A stretch of DNA of 5,121 bases from Candidatus Bathycorpusculum fermentans (lineage in GTDB: Archaea; Thermoproteota; Bathyarchaeia; Bathyarchaeales; Bathycorpusculaceae). The stretch spans positions 1 through 5,121 of the forward strand of contig WRGM01000061.1 of assembly GCA_009787175.1 (NCBI GenBank), in the 5' to 3' direction. Made by a program: the position numbers and the translations under genes. The notes below the pieces were generated by a model. That model searched no databases, was not told the origin of the DNA, and saw only the letters and a program-made list of their open reading frames with translations. Below are positions 1-5,005 of this stretch, in pieces (the first letter of the stretch is position 1; every line of letters starts with the position of its first letter).

Positions 1-105
1 TTTTACAGTGGTACATAGACATAATTTATATCTATGACACGTAACTTGTTTGTCCCGTAAAGGGTTAAAAAAGGCACATTTTTCAATTTTCGCTTGTTAT
101 CTCAG

Positions 106-114
106 TTTTATAGA
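106..114 (+). promoter_or_regulatory. TATA box serving the 141 ORF / archease transcript
   Basis: TTTTATAGA, followed by further A/T, is centred about 30 nt before the ATG at 141. That is the spacing expected when an archaeal transcript starts at or just before the start codon (leaderless). No comparable TATA box lies 25-45 nt before the archease ATG at 296, where the sequence is G/T-rich, so this is the best candidate promoter for archease too. Its position relative to a start supports the call; no BRE was confidently seen. Confidence 0.45.
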
Positions 115-140
115 TATAATTTTCCGGGATTTCAGGCTTT

Positions 141-299
141 ATGGATGACCACGCGGTTTGTTGTAATATTTGTTGTAAATTAATAGTTAAGTGGGTAATA
201 AACGGGTTTTGTTATTATTGTGTGCTGATGGGCGGTTTGTTTTTTGGGGAAGTGTTTTTAGTTTGTATGTTGTATTATTGTAGTGTGAGTTTTATATGA
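141..299 (+). CDS. possible small Cys-rich hydrophobic protein, overlapping archease start
   Basis: An ATG at 141 opens 52 codons ending in TGA at 297-299. The stop overlaps the archease start as ATGA, the usual arrangement for translational coupling. The product is not recognised. It has eight Cys (7, 8, 11, 12, 24, 27, 42, 47), including a CCNICC cluster, and a very hydrophobic stretch from about residue 14 to 52 that could be membrane-embedded. The preceding in-frame stop is at 117-119 and a TATA box lies about 30 nt upstream, so the message would be leaderless; no Shine-Dalgarno is seen. Against it, the DNA is strongly T/G-rich, which by itself yields Phe, Leu, Val, Cys and Tyr codons and few C-containing ones. 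From base composition I roughly estimate that one frame would stay open this long about 2% of the time. It may be a real gene, a regulatory upstream ORF or chance. Confidence 0.33.
   Translation: MDDHAVCCNICCKLIVKWVINGFCYYCVLMGGLFFGEVFLVCMLYYCSVSFI
157..178 (+). repeat. short 12-nt-period direct repeat
   Basis: TTTGTTGTAA occurs at 157-166 and again at 169-178, two units with a 12-nt period and 10 identical bases. An overlapping 10-mer, GCGGTTTGTT (153-162), recurs at 232-241. The repeats lie between the TATA box and archease, inside the possible small ORF, where they encode the two VCCN/ICCK-like Cys pairs. In such low-complexity T/G-rich DNA they may be accidental. Confidence 0.4.
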
Positions 300-745
300 A
301 TGATAAGTCGTTTGTGGGAAAGTTTGAGTTTTTGGAGCATACTGCGGATGTTTATGTTAGGGCTTGTGGTGTTTCTATGCAGGAGGCTTTTGAGAATGCT
401 GCGTTGGCTATGTTTGAGACTATGACTAAGACTGCAAAAGTTGCTCAAGAGATGGAGGATGTGGTAAGTGTGGAGGCTGAGGATTTTTATGCTCTTTTGT
501 ATAATTGGCTTGAGGTTTTGTTGGTGAATTCTGAGACTAAGGGTATGTTGTATTCAAAGTTTCATATAGTTGATTGGGTTGAAACGGTGGATTCATTCAA
601 GTTTACTGCGCATGTTTGGGGGGAAAAGTTTCAGTCTGAGAAGCATGTTCAGAAGGTGGCTGTTAAGGCGGTGACTTATCATCGTATGGCTGTTATGCAG
701 GAAAATGAGAGGAGTGTTGTGTTAGAGTTTATTTTAGATATTTAG
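296..745 (+). CDS. archease, activator of RtcB RNA ligase
   Basis: A 149-residue archease, normal for the family. Archease speeds RtcB guanylylation and turnover and binds a divalent metal through conserved acidic residues. Visible family landmarks are FEFLEHTAD (residues 10-18, with metal-site Asp18), AEDFYALLYNWL (61-72), the GE pair (109-110), VKAVTYH (123-129) and the C-terminal ILDI with Asp148. After MFETMT (39-44) there is Lys45, where I would expect an acidic residue in many relatives; this is from memory. The ATG at 296 is the only sensible start. It has only a weak GTGA (285-288) ahead of it and overlaps the stop of the 141-299 ORF, so coupled translation is plausible. Codons are heavily G/T-ending, unlike genes at the right of the window. 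It converges on adk with a 2-nt gap. Its partner rtcB lies at 2501 and is not in the same operon. Confidence 0.95.
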   Translation: MNDKSFVGKFEFLEHTADVYVRACGVSMQEAFENAALAMFETMTKTAKVAQEMEDVVSVEAEDFYALLYNWLEVLLVNSETKGMLYSKFHIVDWVETVDSFKFTAHVWGEKFQSEKHVQKVAVKAVTYHRMAVMQENERSVVLEFILDI

Positions 746-747
746 CA

Positions 748-1404
748 TCAGGGGGTTAGTTTTAGTTTTTGTAGTTCTTCGAACATTTGTTCAACAAGTG
801 GCTCTGGTGGTGTGTCGATAGCTGTTGTTTTTGAGATGATAATGGGTACATTTTTTTCTTGATAGTAGACAAGTAATGGGCTTGTTTGGTCTTGGTGTAT
901 TTTTAGTCTGTTTTTGATGACGTCGGGGCTGTCGTCTGGGCGTTGGTATAGTTCGCCACTGCATTTGTCGCAGATGTTTTCGATTTTTGGTTTGAGGAAT
1001 CGTATGTTGTAGACTGCGTTGCAGTTTTTGCATGTTCGTCTTGAGGAGAGGCGTTCGATTATTATCCAGTCAGGTACATCGAGTAGTAATATAACGTCGA
1101 GTTTGAGAATTGTCTCTAATGTTTTAGCTTGTTCTAATGTTCGTGGGAATCCGTCTAAAATTACGCCTGCGCCAGATGGGACTTTGGCTAAATGTTGTTT
1201 TAGTACTTCAACAACGATTTCGTCTGGGACTAGGGCACCTTTTTCTACGTAGCTTTTGACTTTTTTGCCTAATTCAGAATTTTCTTTAACTTGTGCACGG
1301 AAAATGTCGCCCATGGCAATAACTTCGACACCGAGCTTGGCTTTAAGCCTAGTTGAATAAGTGCCCTTACCTGCTCCTGGTGCTCCAAAGATAATAGCTT
1401 TCAC
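748..1404 (-). CDS. adk: adenylate kinase, long bacterial-type form with zinc LID
   Basis: Catalyses AMP + ATP = 2 ADP in the cytoplasm. The 218-residue product has the P-loop GAPGAGKGT (7-15), the NMP-binding domain (about 30-60, with GDIFR), DGFPRT (84-89), RLSSRR before the LID (118-123), a four-Cys zinc knuckle in the LID (C125, C128, C145, C148), RPDD (155-158) and NRL (165-167). Length and LID are those of the long Adk family found in bacteria and some archaea, not the shorter archaeal AdkA with its GVPGVGKTT-type loop. The start is GTG at 1404-1402: an in-frame stop lies upstream, an ATG two bases upstream is out of frame and hits TGA at once, and GGAG sits 8 nt before GTG. The coding strand is A/C-rich, mirroring the G/T-rich + strand here, except in the first quarter of the gene. 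The gene is alone, not beside secY or ribosomal genes as adk often is. Confidence 0.96.
   Translation of the reverse strand: MKAIIFGAPGAGKGTYSTRLKAKLGVEVIAMGDIFRAQVKENSELGKKVKSYVEKGALVPDEIVVEVLKQHLAKVPSGAGVILDGFPRTLEQAKTLETILKLDVILLLDVPDWIIIERLSSRRTCKNCNAVYNIRFLKPKIENICDKCSGELYQRPDDSPDVIKNRLKIHQDQTSPLLVYYQEKNVPIIISKTTAIDTPPEPLVEQMFEELQKLKLTP
760..770 (+). terminator. T-rich tract after archease (candidate terminator)
   Basis: TTTTAGTTTTT begins 14 nt after the archease stop. Archaeal RNA polymerase terminates intrinsically on T-runs without needing a hairpin, so this is the likely end of the archease message. It lies inside the 3' coding end of the convergent adk gene, so the two transcripts would overlap as antisense RNAs. 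Confidence 0.35.
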
Positions 1405-1412
1405 ATTAACGT

Positions 1413-1416
1413 CTCC
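1413..1416 (-). promoter_or_regulatory. Shine-Dalgarno of adk, fixing the GTG start
   Basis: On the minus strand GGAG lies 8 nt upstream of GTG. This matches the archaeal 16S 3' end complement (GGAGGUGA) and supports the GTG start over any other nearby codon. Confidence 0.6.
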
Positions 1417-1440
1417 GCTAATTCCTCATGTTGAAGAGAA

Positions 1441-1458
1441 CTATATAATAAATTTATT
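1441..1458 (-). promoter_or_regulatory. adk promoter TATA region with A/T palindrome
   Basis: Read on the minus strand, TTTATTATATAG lies about 45 nt before the adk GTG. That would place the transcript start near 1422-1428 and leave a short leader holding the GGAG. The sequence overlaps the perfect 12-bp palindrome AATAAATTTATT at 1447-1458. The palindrome could act as a TATA element in either direction, or simply reflect A/T richness. Confidence 0.45.
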
Positions 1459-1472
1459 GTGTAATCTATAGG

Positions 1473-1523
1473 CTATTTATGGAAATCTTTATTGATAAAC
1501 AGGTTACCTAACTTTTAAGAGGG
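1473..1523 (+). promoter_or_regulatory. promoter and Shine-Dalgarno of the MBL-fold gene
   Basis: Two TATA-like boxes precede the TTG start: CTATTTATG (1474-1482) and CTTTATTG (1487-1494). Either gives a transcript start upstream of AGAGGG at 1518-1523, whose GAGG sits 8 nt before TTG 1531. The Shine-Dalgarno is what justifies the TTG start; the choice between TATA boxes is open. Confidence 0.4.
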
Positions 1524-1530
1524 TTAATAC

Positions 1531-2463
1531 TTGCCCACTACTATCACTAAACAAATTGGAAAAAATATATACTTAATTGATCTTGAAACGGGTGGATGTA
1601 AAAACTTTATAGGCAGTTATGTGATAAAAACCGCTAAAAAAACTATGCTTATAGAGACAGGCCCAACTAATTCTATACCAAATTTACTCTGCGGACTAGC
1701 AGAGTTAAAAATAAATCTAGAAGACATTGACACTGTCGCGGTTTCACATATTCACTTAGATCATAGCGGCGGCGTTGGAACTTTACTTAAGTATTTGCCA
1801 AATGCAAAAGTTCTTGTTCACCCAAGGGGCGCTCCCCATATGGTTGACCCAGAAAAGCTTTGGGCTTCATCTCAGTCCGTTCTAGGTTTTGTAAGCGAAG
1901 TATGTGGGAAACCAGAGCCTGTTGCGCAGAATAGAATAACTCCCATGACAGAGGGCATAATTGATCTTGGCAATGGGGGTAAATTGACGGTTTTTGAAAC
2001 ATTAGGTCATGCACCGCATAATCTAGGTTTTCATGAAAGTTTCAATAAAGGGATTTTCACAGGTGACGCTGCAGGATATTATGTCCCAGAATACAACCTG
2101 GTAACGCCGACTTCGCCGCCGCCATTTTATCTTGAAGCGTCCATTGCCTCACTAGATAGGCTTATCAGTTATCGTCCTTCAGTGCTATATTATACCCACT
2201 TTGGAAAGGCGGATGATGCTATTAGGCGTTTGCGGGGTTACCGGGCGCAATTGTTGATGTGGAATAAAATAGTGCAAAGCGCTGTAGAACAGAATAAGAA
2301 CATGGAGCAGGTAATTGAGTGTGTTATAGCAGAGGATCCATTAATGAATGCGCTTTCAGAATTTTTGCGGGGGCACAAGATTTACAGTAAAATGGCGATA
2401 GAGAATAGTATAAATGGTTTTGTAGAATACGCTAAAAAGGCACAGATGAAACAGAGCGCCTAA
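1531..2463 (+). CDS. metallo-beta-lactamase-fold hydrolase, substrate unknown
   Basis: A 310-residue cytoplasmic protein of the GloB-like MBL superfamily, with no signal peptide or membrane segment. All metal-site motifs are visible: HIHLDH at residues 73-78 (His73, His75, Asp77, His78), GHAPHN at 159-164 (His160), FTGDA at 176-180 (Asp179) and YTHFG at 221-225 (His223). These are the ligands for two metal ions. TSPPPFYLEASIASLDRL (194-211) and a helical C-terminal tail of about 80 residues resemble uncharacterised archaeal MBL proteins rather than RNase Z, which would show other signature segments. The substrate cannot be named; a thioester, lactone, phosphodiester or RNA end are all possible. 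TTG is chosen as start for its GAGGG and because the first in-frame ATG is residue 39, inside the fold. It ends 37 nt before rtcB on the same strand, but a TATA box in the gap suggests separate initiation. Confidence 0.9.
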   Translation: MPTTITKQIGKNIYLIDLETGGCKNFIGSYVIKTAKKTMLIETGPTNSIPNLLCGLAELKINLEDIDTVAVSHIHLDHSGGVGTLLKYLPNAKVLVHPRGAPHMVDPEKLWASSQSVLGFVSEVCGKPEPVAQNRITPMTEGIIDLGNGGKLTVFETLGHAPHNLGFHESFNKGIFTGDAAGYYVPEYNLVTPTSPPPFYLEASIASLDRLISYRPSVLYYTHFGKADDAIRRLRGYRAQLLMWNKIVQSAVEQNKNMEQVIECVIAEDPLMNALSEFLRGHKIYSKMAIENSINGFVEYAKKAQMKQSA

Positions 2464-2466
2464 ATG

Positions 2467-2476
2467 TTTTATAATA
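2467..2476 (+). promoter_or_regulatory. TATA box of rtcB (leaderless transcript)
   Basis: TTTTATAATA begins 3 nt after the MBL-gene stop and is centred about 29 nt before the rtcB GTG. That spacing puts the transcript start at or within a few bases of the start codon. No Shine-Dalgarno is present in TAGCTG just before GTG, which fits a leaderless message. Confidence 0.6.
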
Positions 2477-2500
2477 TCTTTTTTCTTTTCTGTGTAGCTG

Positions 2501-3988
2501 GTGAAATTTTTGGGAGAAGATGAAGGACGACCAGCGCCAGAGCATGTACCACTGGAAAAGGTTACAGAGAATATTTGGAAAATTCCTCCGTATAAAAAGG
2601 ACATGCATGTTCCAGGCATGATTTTTGCTAATCAAGCATTACTTGAGAAAATGCAGACAGACCGGACACTTTGGCAATGTGCTAATGTTGCACAGTTACC
2701 AGGTATTTATAAACACGCTATTACTCTGCCAGATGGACATGAAGGATACGGGTTTCCCATAGGTGGAGTTGCAGCAACTGATTATAATGAAGGTGCTATA
2801 AGTCCAGGAGGTGTCGGATATGACATCAATTGCGGTGTTAGGCTTTTATCTTCAAATCTTACAGAGCAAGATATACGTCCACACTTATCTGTTCTTGCGG
2901 AAGCTATTTTTCGCAATGTACCCTCAGGTTTGGGTAGTCGCAGAAGAGATTTAACGATAAGTAACAGTGACCTAGACCGGTTAACTGTTGATGGTGTAAA
3001 TTTTTTAGTTGAACGCGGTTTAGGCTGGAAAGAGGACGCTGAGCATTGTGAAGAGCAAGGGTGCATGATGAATGCTAATCCGGATATGGTTTCAAATACG
3101 GCTAAAAGTCGTGGCTTAACACAGATAGGCACGTTAGGTTCAGGAAATCATTTTCTTGAAATCCAAAAAGTTGATAAAATTTTTAACCAGAAAACTGCTA
3201 AAACATTTGGCGTAACGCATGAAGGGCAAATAATGGTTATGATACACTGTGGCTCTCGAGGTTATGGGCATCAAGTTTGCTCAGATTACCTACGAGTTAT
3301 GGAACATGCTGTACAAAAATACAAAATCAATGTGCCCGATAGAGAATTAGCCTGTGCACCTGGAACAAGCCTTGAAGCACATAATTACTATCAAGCCATG
3401 GCCTGCGCGGTAAATTATGCATTTGTTAACCGTCAGGCTATTATGCACTGGGTACGCCAAAGTTTTCAGCAAATATTAAAGCAGGACCCAGAAAAACTTG
3501 GCTTAAAACTTGTCTATGATGTAGCCCACAACATCGCAAAAATAGAAACCCACAATGTCGGCAACGAAACAAAAAAGGTTTGGGTTCATCGCAAAGGTGC
3601 AACACGCGCCTTCCCACCGGGACATCAAGATGTACCAGCAGACTATCGAAACGAAGGCCAACCTGTTATTATCCCCGGCAGCATGGGGACATGCTCATGG
3701 CTTTTAGTAGGCAGTCAAAAAGCTATGGACTTAACTTTTGGCTCCACAGCCCACGGCGCTGGACGCGTAATGAGCCGATCGGCAGCTAAACGTAAGTATT
3801 GGGAAGGAGAAATTAAAACAAGCCTTGAAAAACGCGGCATAACAGTTAGAGCCGCAAATCCAACAATACTAGCTGAAGAAGCTGATCTAGCATACAAAAA
3901 TGTTGACTCCGTCGCAGATGTCAGTGACCAAGTAGGTATAGCAACTAAAGTAGCACGCCTTGTACCCCTAGCAGTCATCAAAGGCTAA
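2501..3988 (+). CDS. rtcB: RNA-splicing ligase RtcB (RNA 3'-phosphate/cyclic phosphate ligase)
   Basis: RtcB joins 2',3'-cyclic-phosphate or 3'-phosphate RNA ends to 5'-OH ends with GTP and Mn2+, the archaeal tRNA exon ligation step. The 495-residue product follows the archaeal enzyme (481 aa in Pyrococcus) along its length. Metal and catalytic residues are intact: Asp108 and Cys111 in GYDINCG, Asn216/His217 in GSGNHFLE, His249 in IHCGSRG, His343 in YDVAHN, and His418 in STAHGAGR, the residue that becomes guanylylated. Lys494 of the C-terminal IKG matches the GMP-contacting lysine. No intein interrupts it, although archaeal RtcBs often carry one. The N-terminus is about 13 residues longer than the Pyrococcus enzyme. 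GTG 2501 is supported by the TATA spacing, and the ATG at 2520 is out of frame. The 3' third is clearly A/C-rich in codon choice compared with the 5' part. Archease (296-745) is its expected activator. Confidence 0.97.
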   Translation: MKFLGEDEGRPAPEHVPLEKVTENIWKIPPYKKDMHVPGMIFANQALLEKMQTDRTLWQCANVAQLPGIYKHAITLPDGHEGYGFPIGGVAATDYNEGAISPGGVGYDINCGVRLLSSNLTEQDIRPHLSVLAEAIFRNVPSGLGSRRRDLTISNSDLDRLTVDGVNFLVERGLGWKEDAEHCEEQGCMMNANPDMVSNTAKSRGLTQIGTLGSGNHFLEIQKVDKIFNQKTAKTFGVTHEGQIMVMIHCGSRGYGHQVCSDYLRVMEHAVQKYKINVPDRELACAPGTSLEAHNYYQAMACAVNYAFVNRQAIMHWVRQSFQQILKQDPEKLGLKLVYDVAHNIAKIETHNVGNETKKVWVHRKGATRAFPPGHQDVPADYRNEGQPVIIPGSMGTCSWLLVGSQKAMDLTFGSTAHGAGRVMSRSAAKRKYWEGEIKTSLEKRGITVRAANPTILAEEADLAYKNVDSVADVSDQVGIATKVARLVPLAVIKG

Positions 3989-4222
3989 CAACCCCTCTAT
4001 CTTCACCATTGCTCACCTAAGAGTTAGCATACACAGAGACACCTCTTGCAGAACCAAGTATTACGATAAATATACTACCTCAGACCTACAGTACTCACAA
4101 AAAACCGAGCATTTACAAAATTTAACCCAAGTCCTTGCTTATGCACTATTAACTAGAAAGATCCAAAGCTAAACTGCACCAGCACATTAGCGTATTTGAA
4201 AATAGAGTAAAGCGGTTGGTGG
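3989..4222. other. A/C-rich convergent spacer between rtcB and the Elf1-like gene
   Basis: No gene or RNA is recognised here. The + strand is A/C-rich with hardly any T-run, so no obvious terminator follows rtcB. On the minus strand there are T-runs downstream of the Elf1-like gene: four T (4199-4202) and six T (4099-4104, read GGTTTTTTG). These are candidate terminators for that gene. Open frames are short and without start signals. Confidence 0.5.
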
Positions 4223-4504
4223 TTATCGCTTGATTATGCCATAGGTTTGGTTTTTCCAGATGTCACGGAATTTATTATAATAGTCAATTGGTTGAAAAAC
4301 AGGTGCATAGGTTAACTGTTGTGATACTCCACATTTACATATGGCAAAAACTTCTTTTTTGTCAATATTTCCTAAAATCTGCAAAAACTCTTTACGACAC
4401 TTTGGACAGTAATATGGTCCATTAATCATTTGCTTTGCATCTTTAGCTAAAACTTTAATATGTCTACCGGATACCTTGTTCATTTCTGGACACATAATTT
4501 TCAC
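4223..4504 (-). CDS. Elf1-like zinc-ribbon protein (putative transcription elongation factor)
   Basis: A 93-residue protein with one zinc ribbon: CPKC at 33-36 and CKCG at 56-59, about 20 residues apart, followed by PIDYYNKFRDIW (72-83). That layout, and the PxDxYxxxxD signature after the second knuckle, match Elf1/ELOF1, a small factor that travels with RNA polymerase in eukaryotes and has homologues in several archaeal groups. The role here is inferred by resemblance. The second knuckle is odd: CxC instead of the usual CxxC. The N-terminal 30 residues carry many Lys/Arg, as expected for Elf1, plus an extra Cys5. The listed start is GTG; ATG at codon 4 is an alternative. A TATA box about 24 nt before GTG and 33 nt before ATG fits either, and no good Shine-Dalgarno is seen. 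Its neighbour rtcB is convergent. A generic zinc-ribbon protein is the fallback call. Confidence 0.78.
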   Translation of the reverse strand: MKIMCPEMNKVSGRHIKVLAKDAKQMINGPYYCPKCRKEFLQILGNIDKKEVFAICKCGVSQQLTYAPVFQPIDYYNKFRDIWKNQTYGIIKR

Positions 4505-4520
4505 ACTAACTCAGATATGT

Positions 4521-4533
4521 GTATAATTTTATT
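4521..4533 (-). promoter_or_regulatory. TATA box of the Elf1-like gene
   Basis: Minus-strand AATAAAATTATAC is centred about 24 nt before the GTG start and 33 nt before the alternative ATG. It suggests a leaderless or nearly leaderless transcript. Confidence 0.45.
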
Positions 4534-4790
4534 GCCTAAGATATACCCTTCCCCTAAAAAATAGAAAAACACAATTTTAAATAAACCCTTAGACACGCCA
4601 CAAGAGGCATTTCTCAAAATTAACAAAAAGATACAACCCCATTAAAACAACAAATATTACAATAAACTTGCGCAAATACTGTTTACGAGGACACCATGAG
4701 TAAACAATAGGAGCAGCTACAGTAACTAAATGCAGATTTCAAAGTTATACAATTTAAAGGTAAAATAAAAGTTCACACCAATCTGAAAAC
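4534..4790. other. A-rich intergenic stretch, no confident gene
   Basis: With its flanks this makes about 350 bases (4505-4855) without a convincing gene. The + strand is A/C-rich. Two coding-like traces were seen. On the minus strand, 4589-4675 (TTG start, 28 codons) would encode a short peptide with one hydrophobic helix, inside a frame open from 4738. On the + strand, ATG 4696 has GAGG ahead of it but stops after four codons; reading on past a TAG and a TAA gives a Lys-rich frame. Neither has a good promoter plus start. They may be remnants or chance. Confidence 0.4.
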
Positions 4791-4800
4791 TTTATTAAAA
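4791..4800 (+). promoter_or_regulatory. TATA box of the tRNA-Gly gene
   Basis: TTTATTAAAA would place the transcript start near 4821, giving a pre-tRNA with a 5' leader of about 35 nt. No better TATA element lies between it and the tRNA. Confidence 0.5.
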
Positions 4801-4825
4801 ACTAAGCTGCTTTTGTGCTTAATGC

Positions 4826-4850
4826 TGGAGCAAAAACAAGTATTGCTCCA
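4826..4850 (+). other. 8-bp hairpin immediately 5' of tRNA-Gly
   Basis: TGGAGCAA (4826-4833) and TTGCTCCA (4843-4850) form a perfect 8-bp inverted repeat around a 9-nt A-rich loop. It ends 5 nt before the tRNA 5' end. With the TATA at 4791-4800, nearly the whole predicted pre-tRNA leader would be this hairpin. It could influence RNase P processing, or act as a separate small RNA or protein-binding site; none of these is shown by the sequence. Confidence 0.55.
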
Positions 4851-4855
4851 AGAAT

Positions 4856-4934
4856 GCGGTTGTCGTCTAGTCTGGTTTAGGACTTTAGCCTTCCAAGCTA
4901 ATGATCCCGGGTTCAAATCCCGGCGACCGCACCA
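4856..4934 (+). tRNA. tRNA-Gly, anticodon UCC
   Basis: A complete cloverleaf can be drawn. The acceptor stem is GCGGTTG (4856-4862) with CGACCGC (4924-4930), including one T-G wobble. The D stem GTCT/GGAC carries loop G18-G19. The anticodon stem TTAGC/GCTAA encloses CTTCCAA with anticodon TCC at 4892-4894, which reads GGA. The T stem CCGGG/CCCGG has loop TTCAAAT. The discriminator is A (4931), as in archaeal and eukaryotic tRNA-Gly, and CCA is encoded at 4932-4934. There is no intron, so this tRNA does not itself need RtcB splicing. A T4 run at 4964-4967 may end the transcript. The gene is complete and shows no duplicated 3' end in the window, so there is no sign of element integration. Confidence 0.97.
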
Positions 4935-5005
4935 TATTATTGGGTATAGTATCAATCCTCAAGTTTTAGCTTTAAAAACCCTCAAAAATAAGAGAGTTTT
5001 CACTT

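Noticed and set aside
14..36. CATAGA...TCTATG inverted repeat with an 11-nt spacer
   Set aside because: Only 6 bp per arm in A/T-rich DNA, with no gene or promoter placed to use it.
1..96. Minus-strand open frame running off the left edge, with several Cys codons
   Set aside because: It has no ATG, GTG or TTG start in frame after its upstream stop and no promoter or ribosome site; too short to judge.
791..1252. Open frames within adk on both strands
   Set aside because: Shadows of adk: compositionally biased, without motifs, promoters or ribosome sites.
1531..2463. RNase Z as the identity of the MBL-fold gene, suggested by rtcB and the tRNA nearby
   Set aside because: The first motif is the GloB-like HIHLDHSGG and the RNase Z-specific segments are not seen; proximity alone is not evidence.
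2501..3988. Intein within RtcB
   Set aside because: The catalytic motifs follow at normal spacing and the length is that of an uninterrupted enzyme.
4696..4710. ATG with GAGG upstream encoding MSKQ then TAG
   Set aside because: It stops after four codons, and reading on needs passage through both a TAG and a TAA, so neither stop-codon recoding nor a real gene is supported.
3989..4855. C/D-box small RNA or CRISPR repeats in the spacers
   Set aside because: No paired C (RTGATGA) and D (CTGA) boxes at suitable spacing and no regularly spaced repeats were found.
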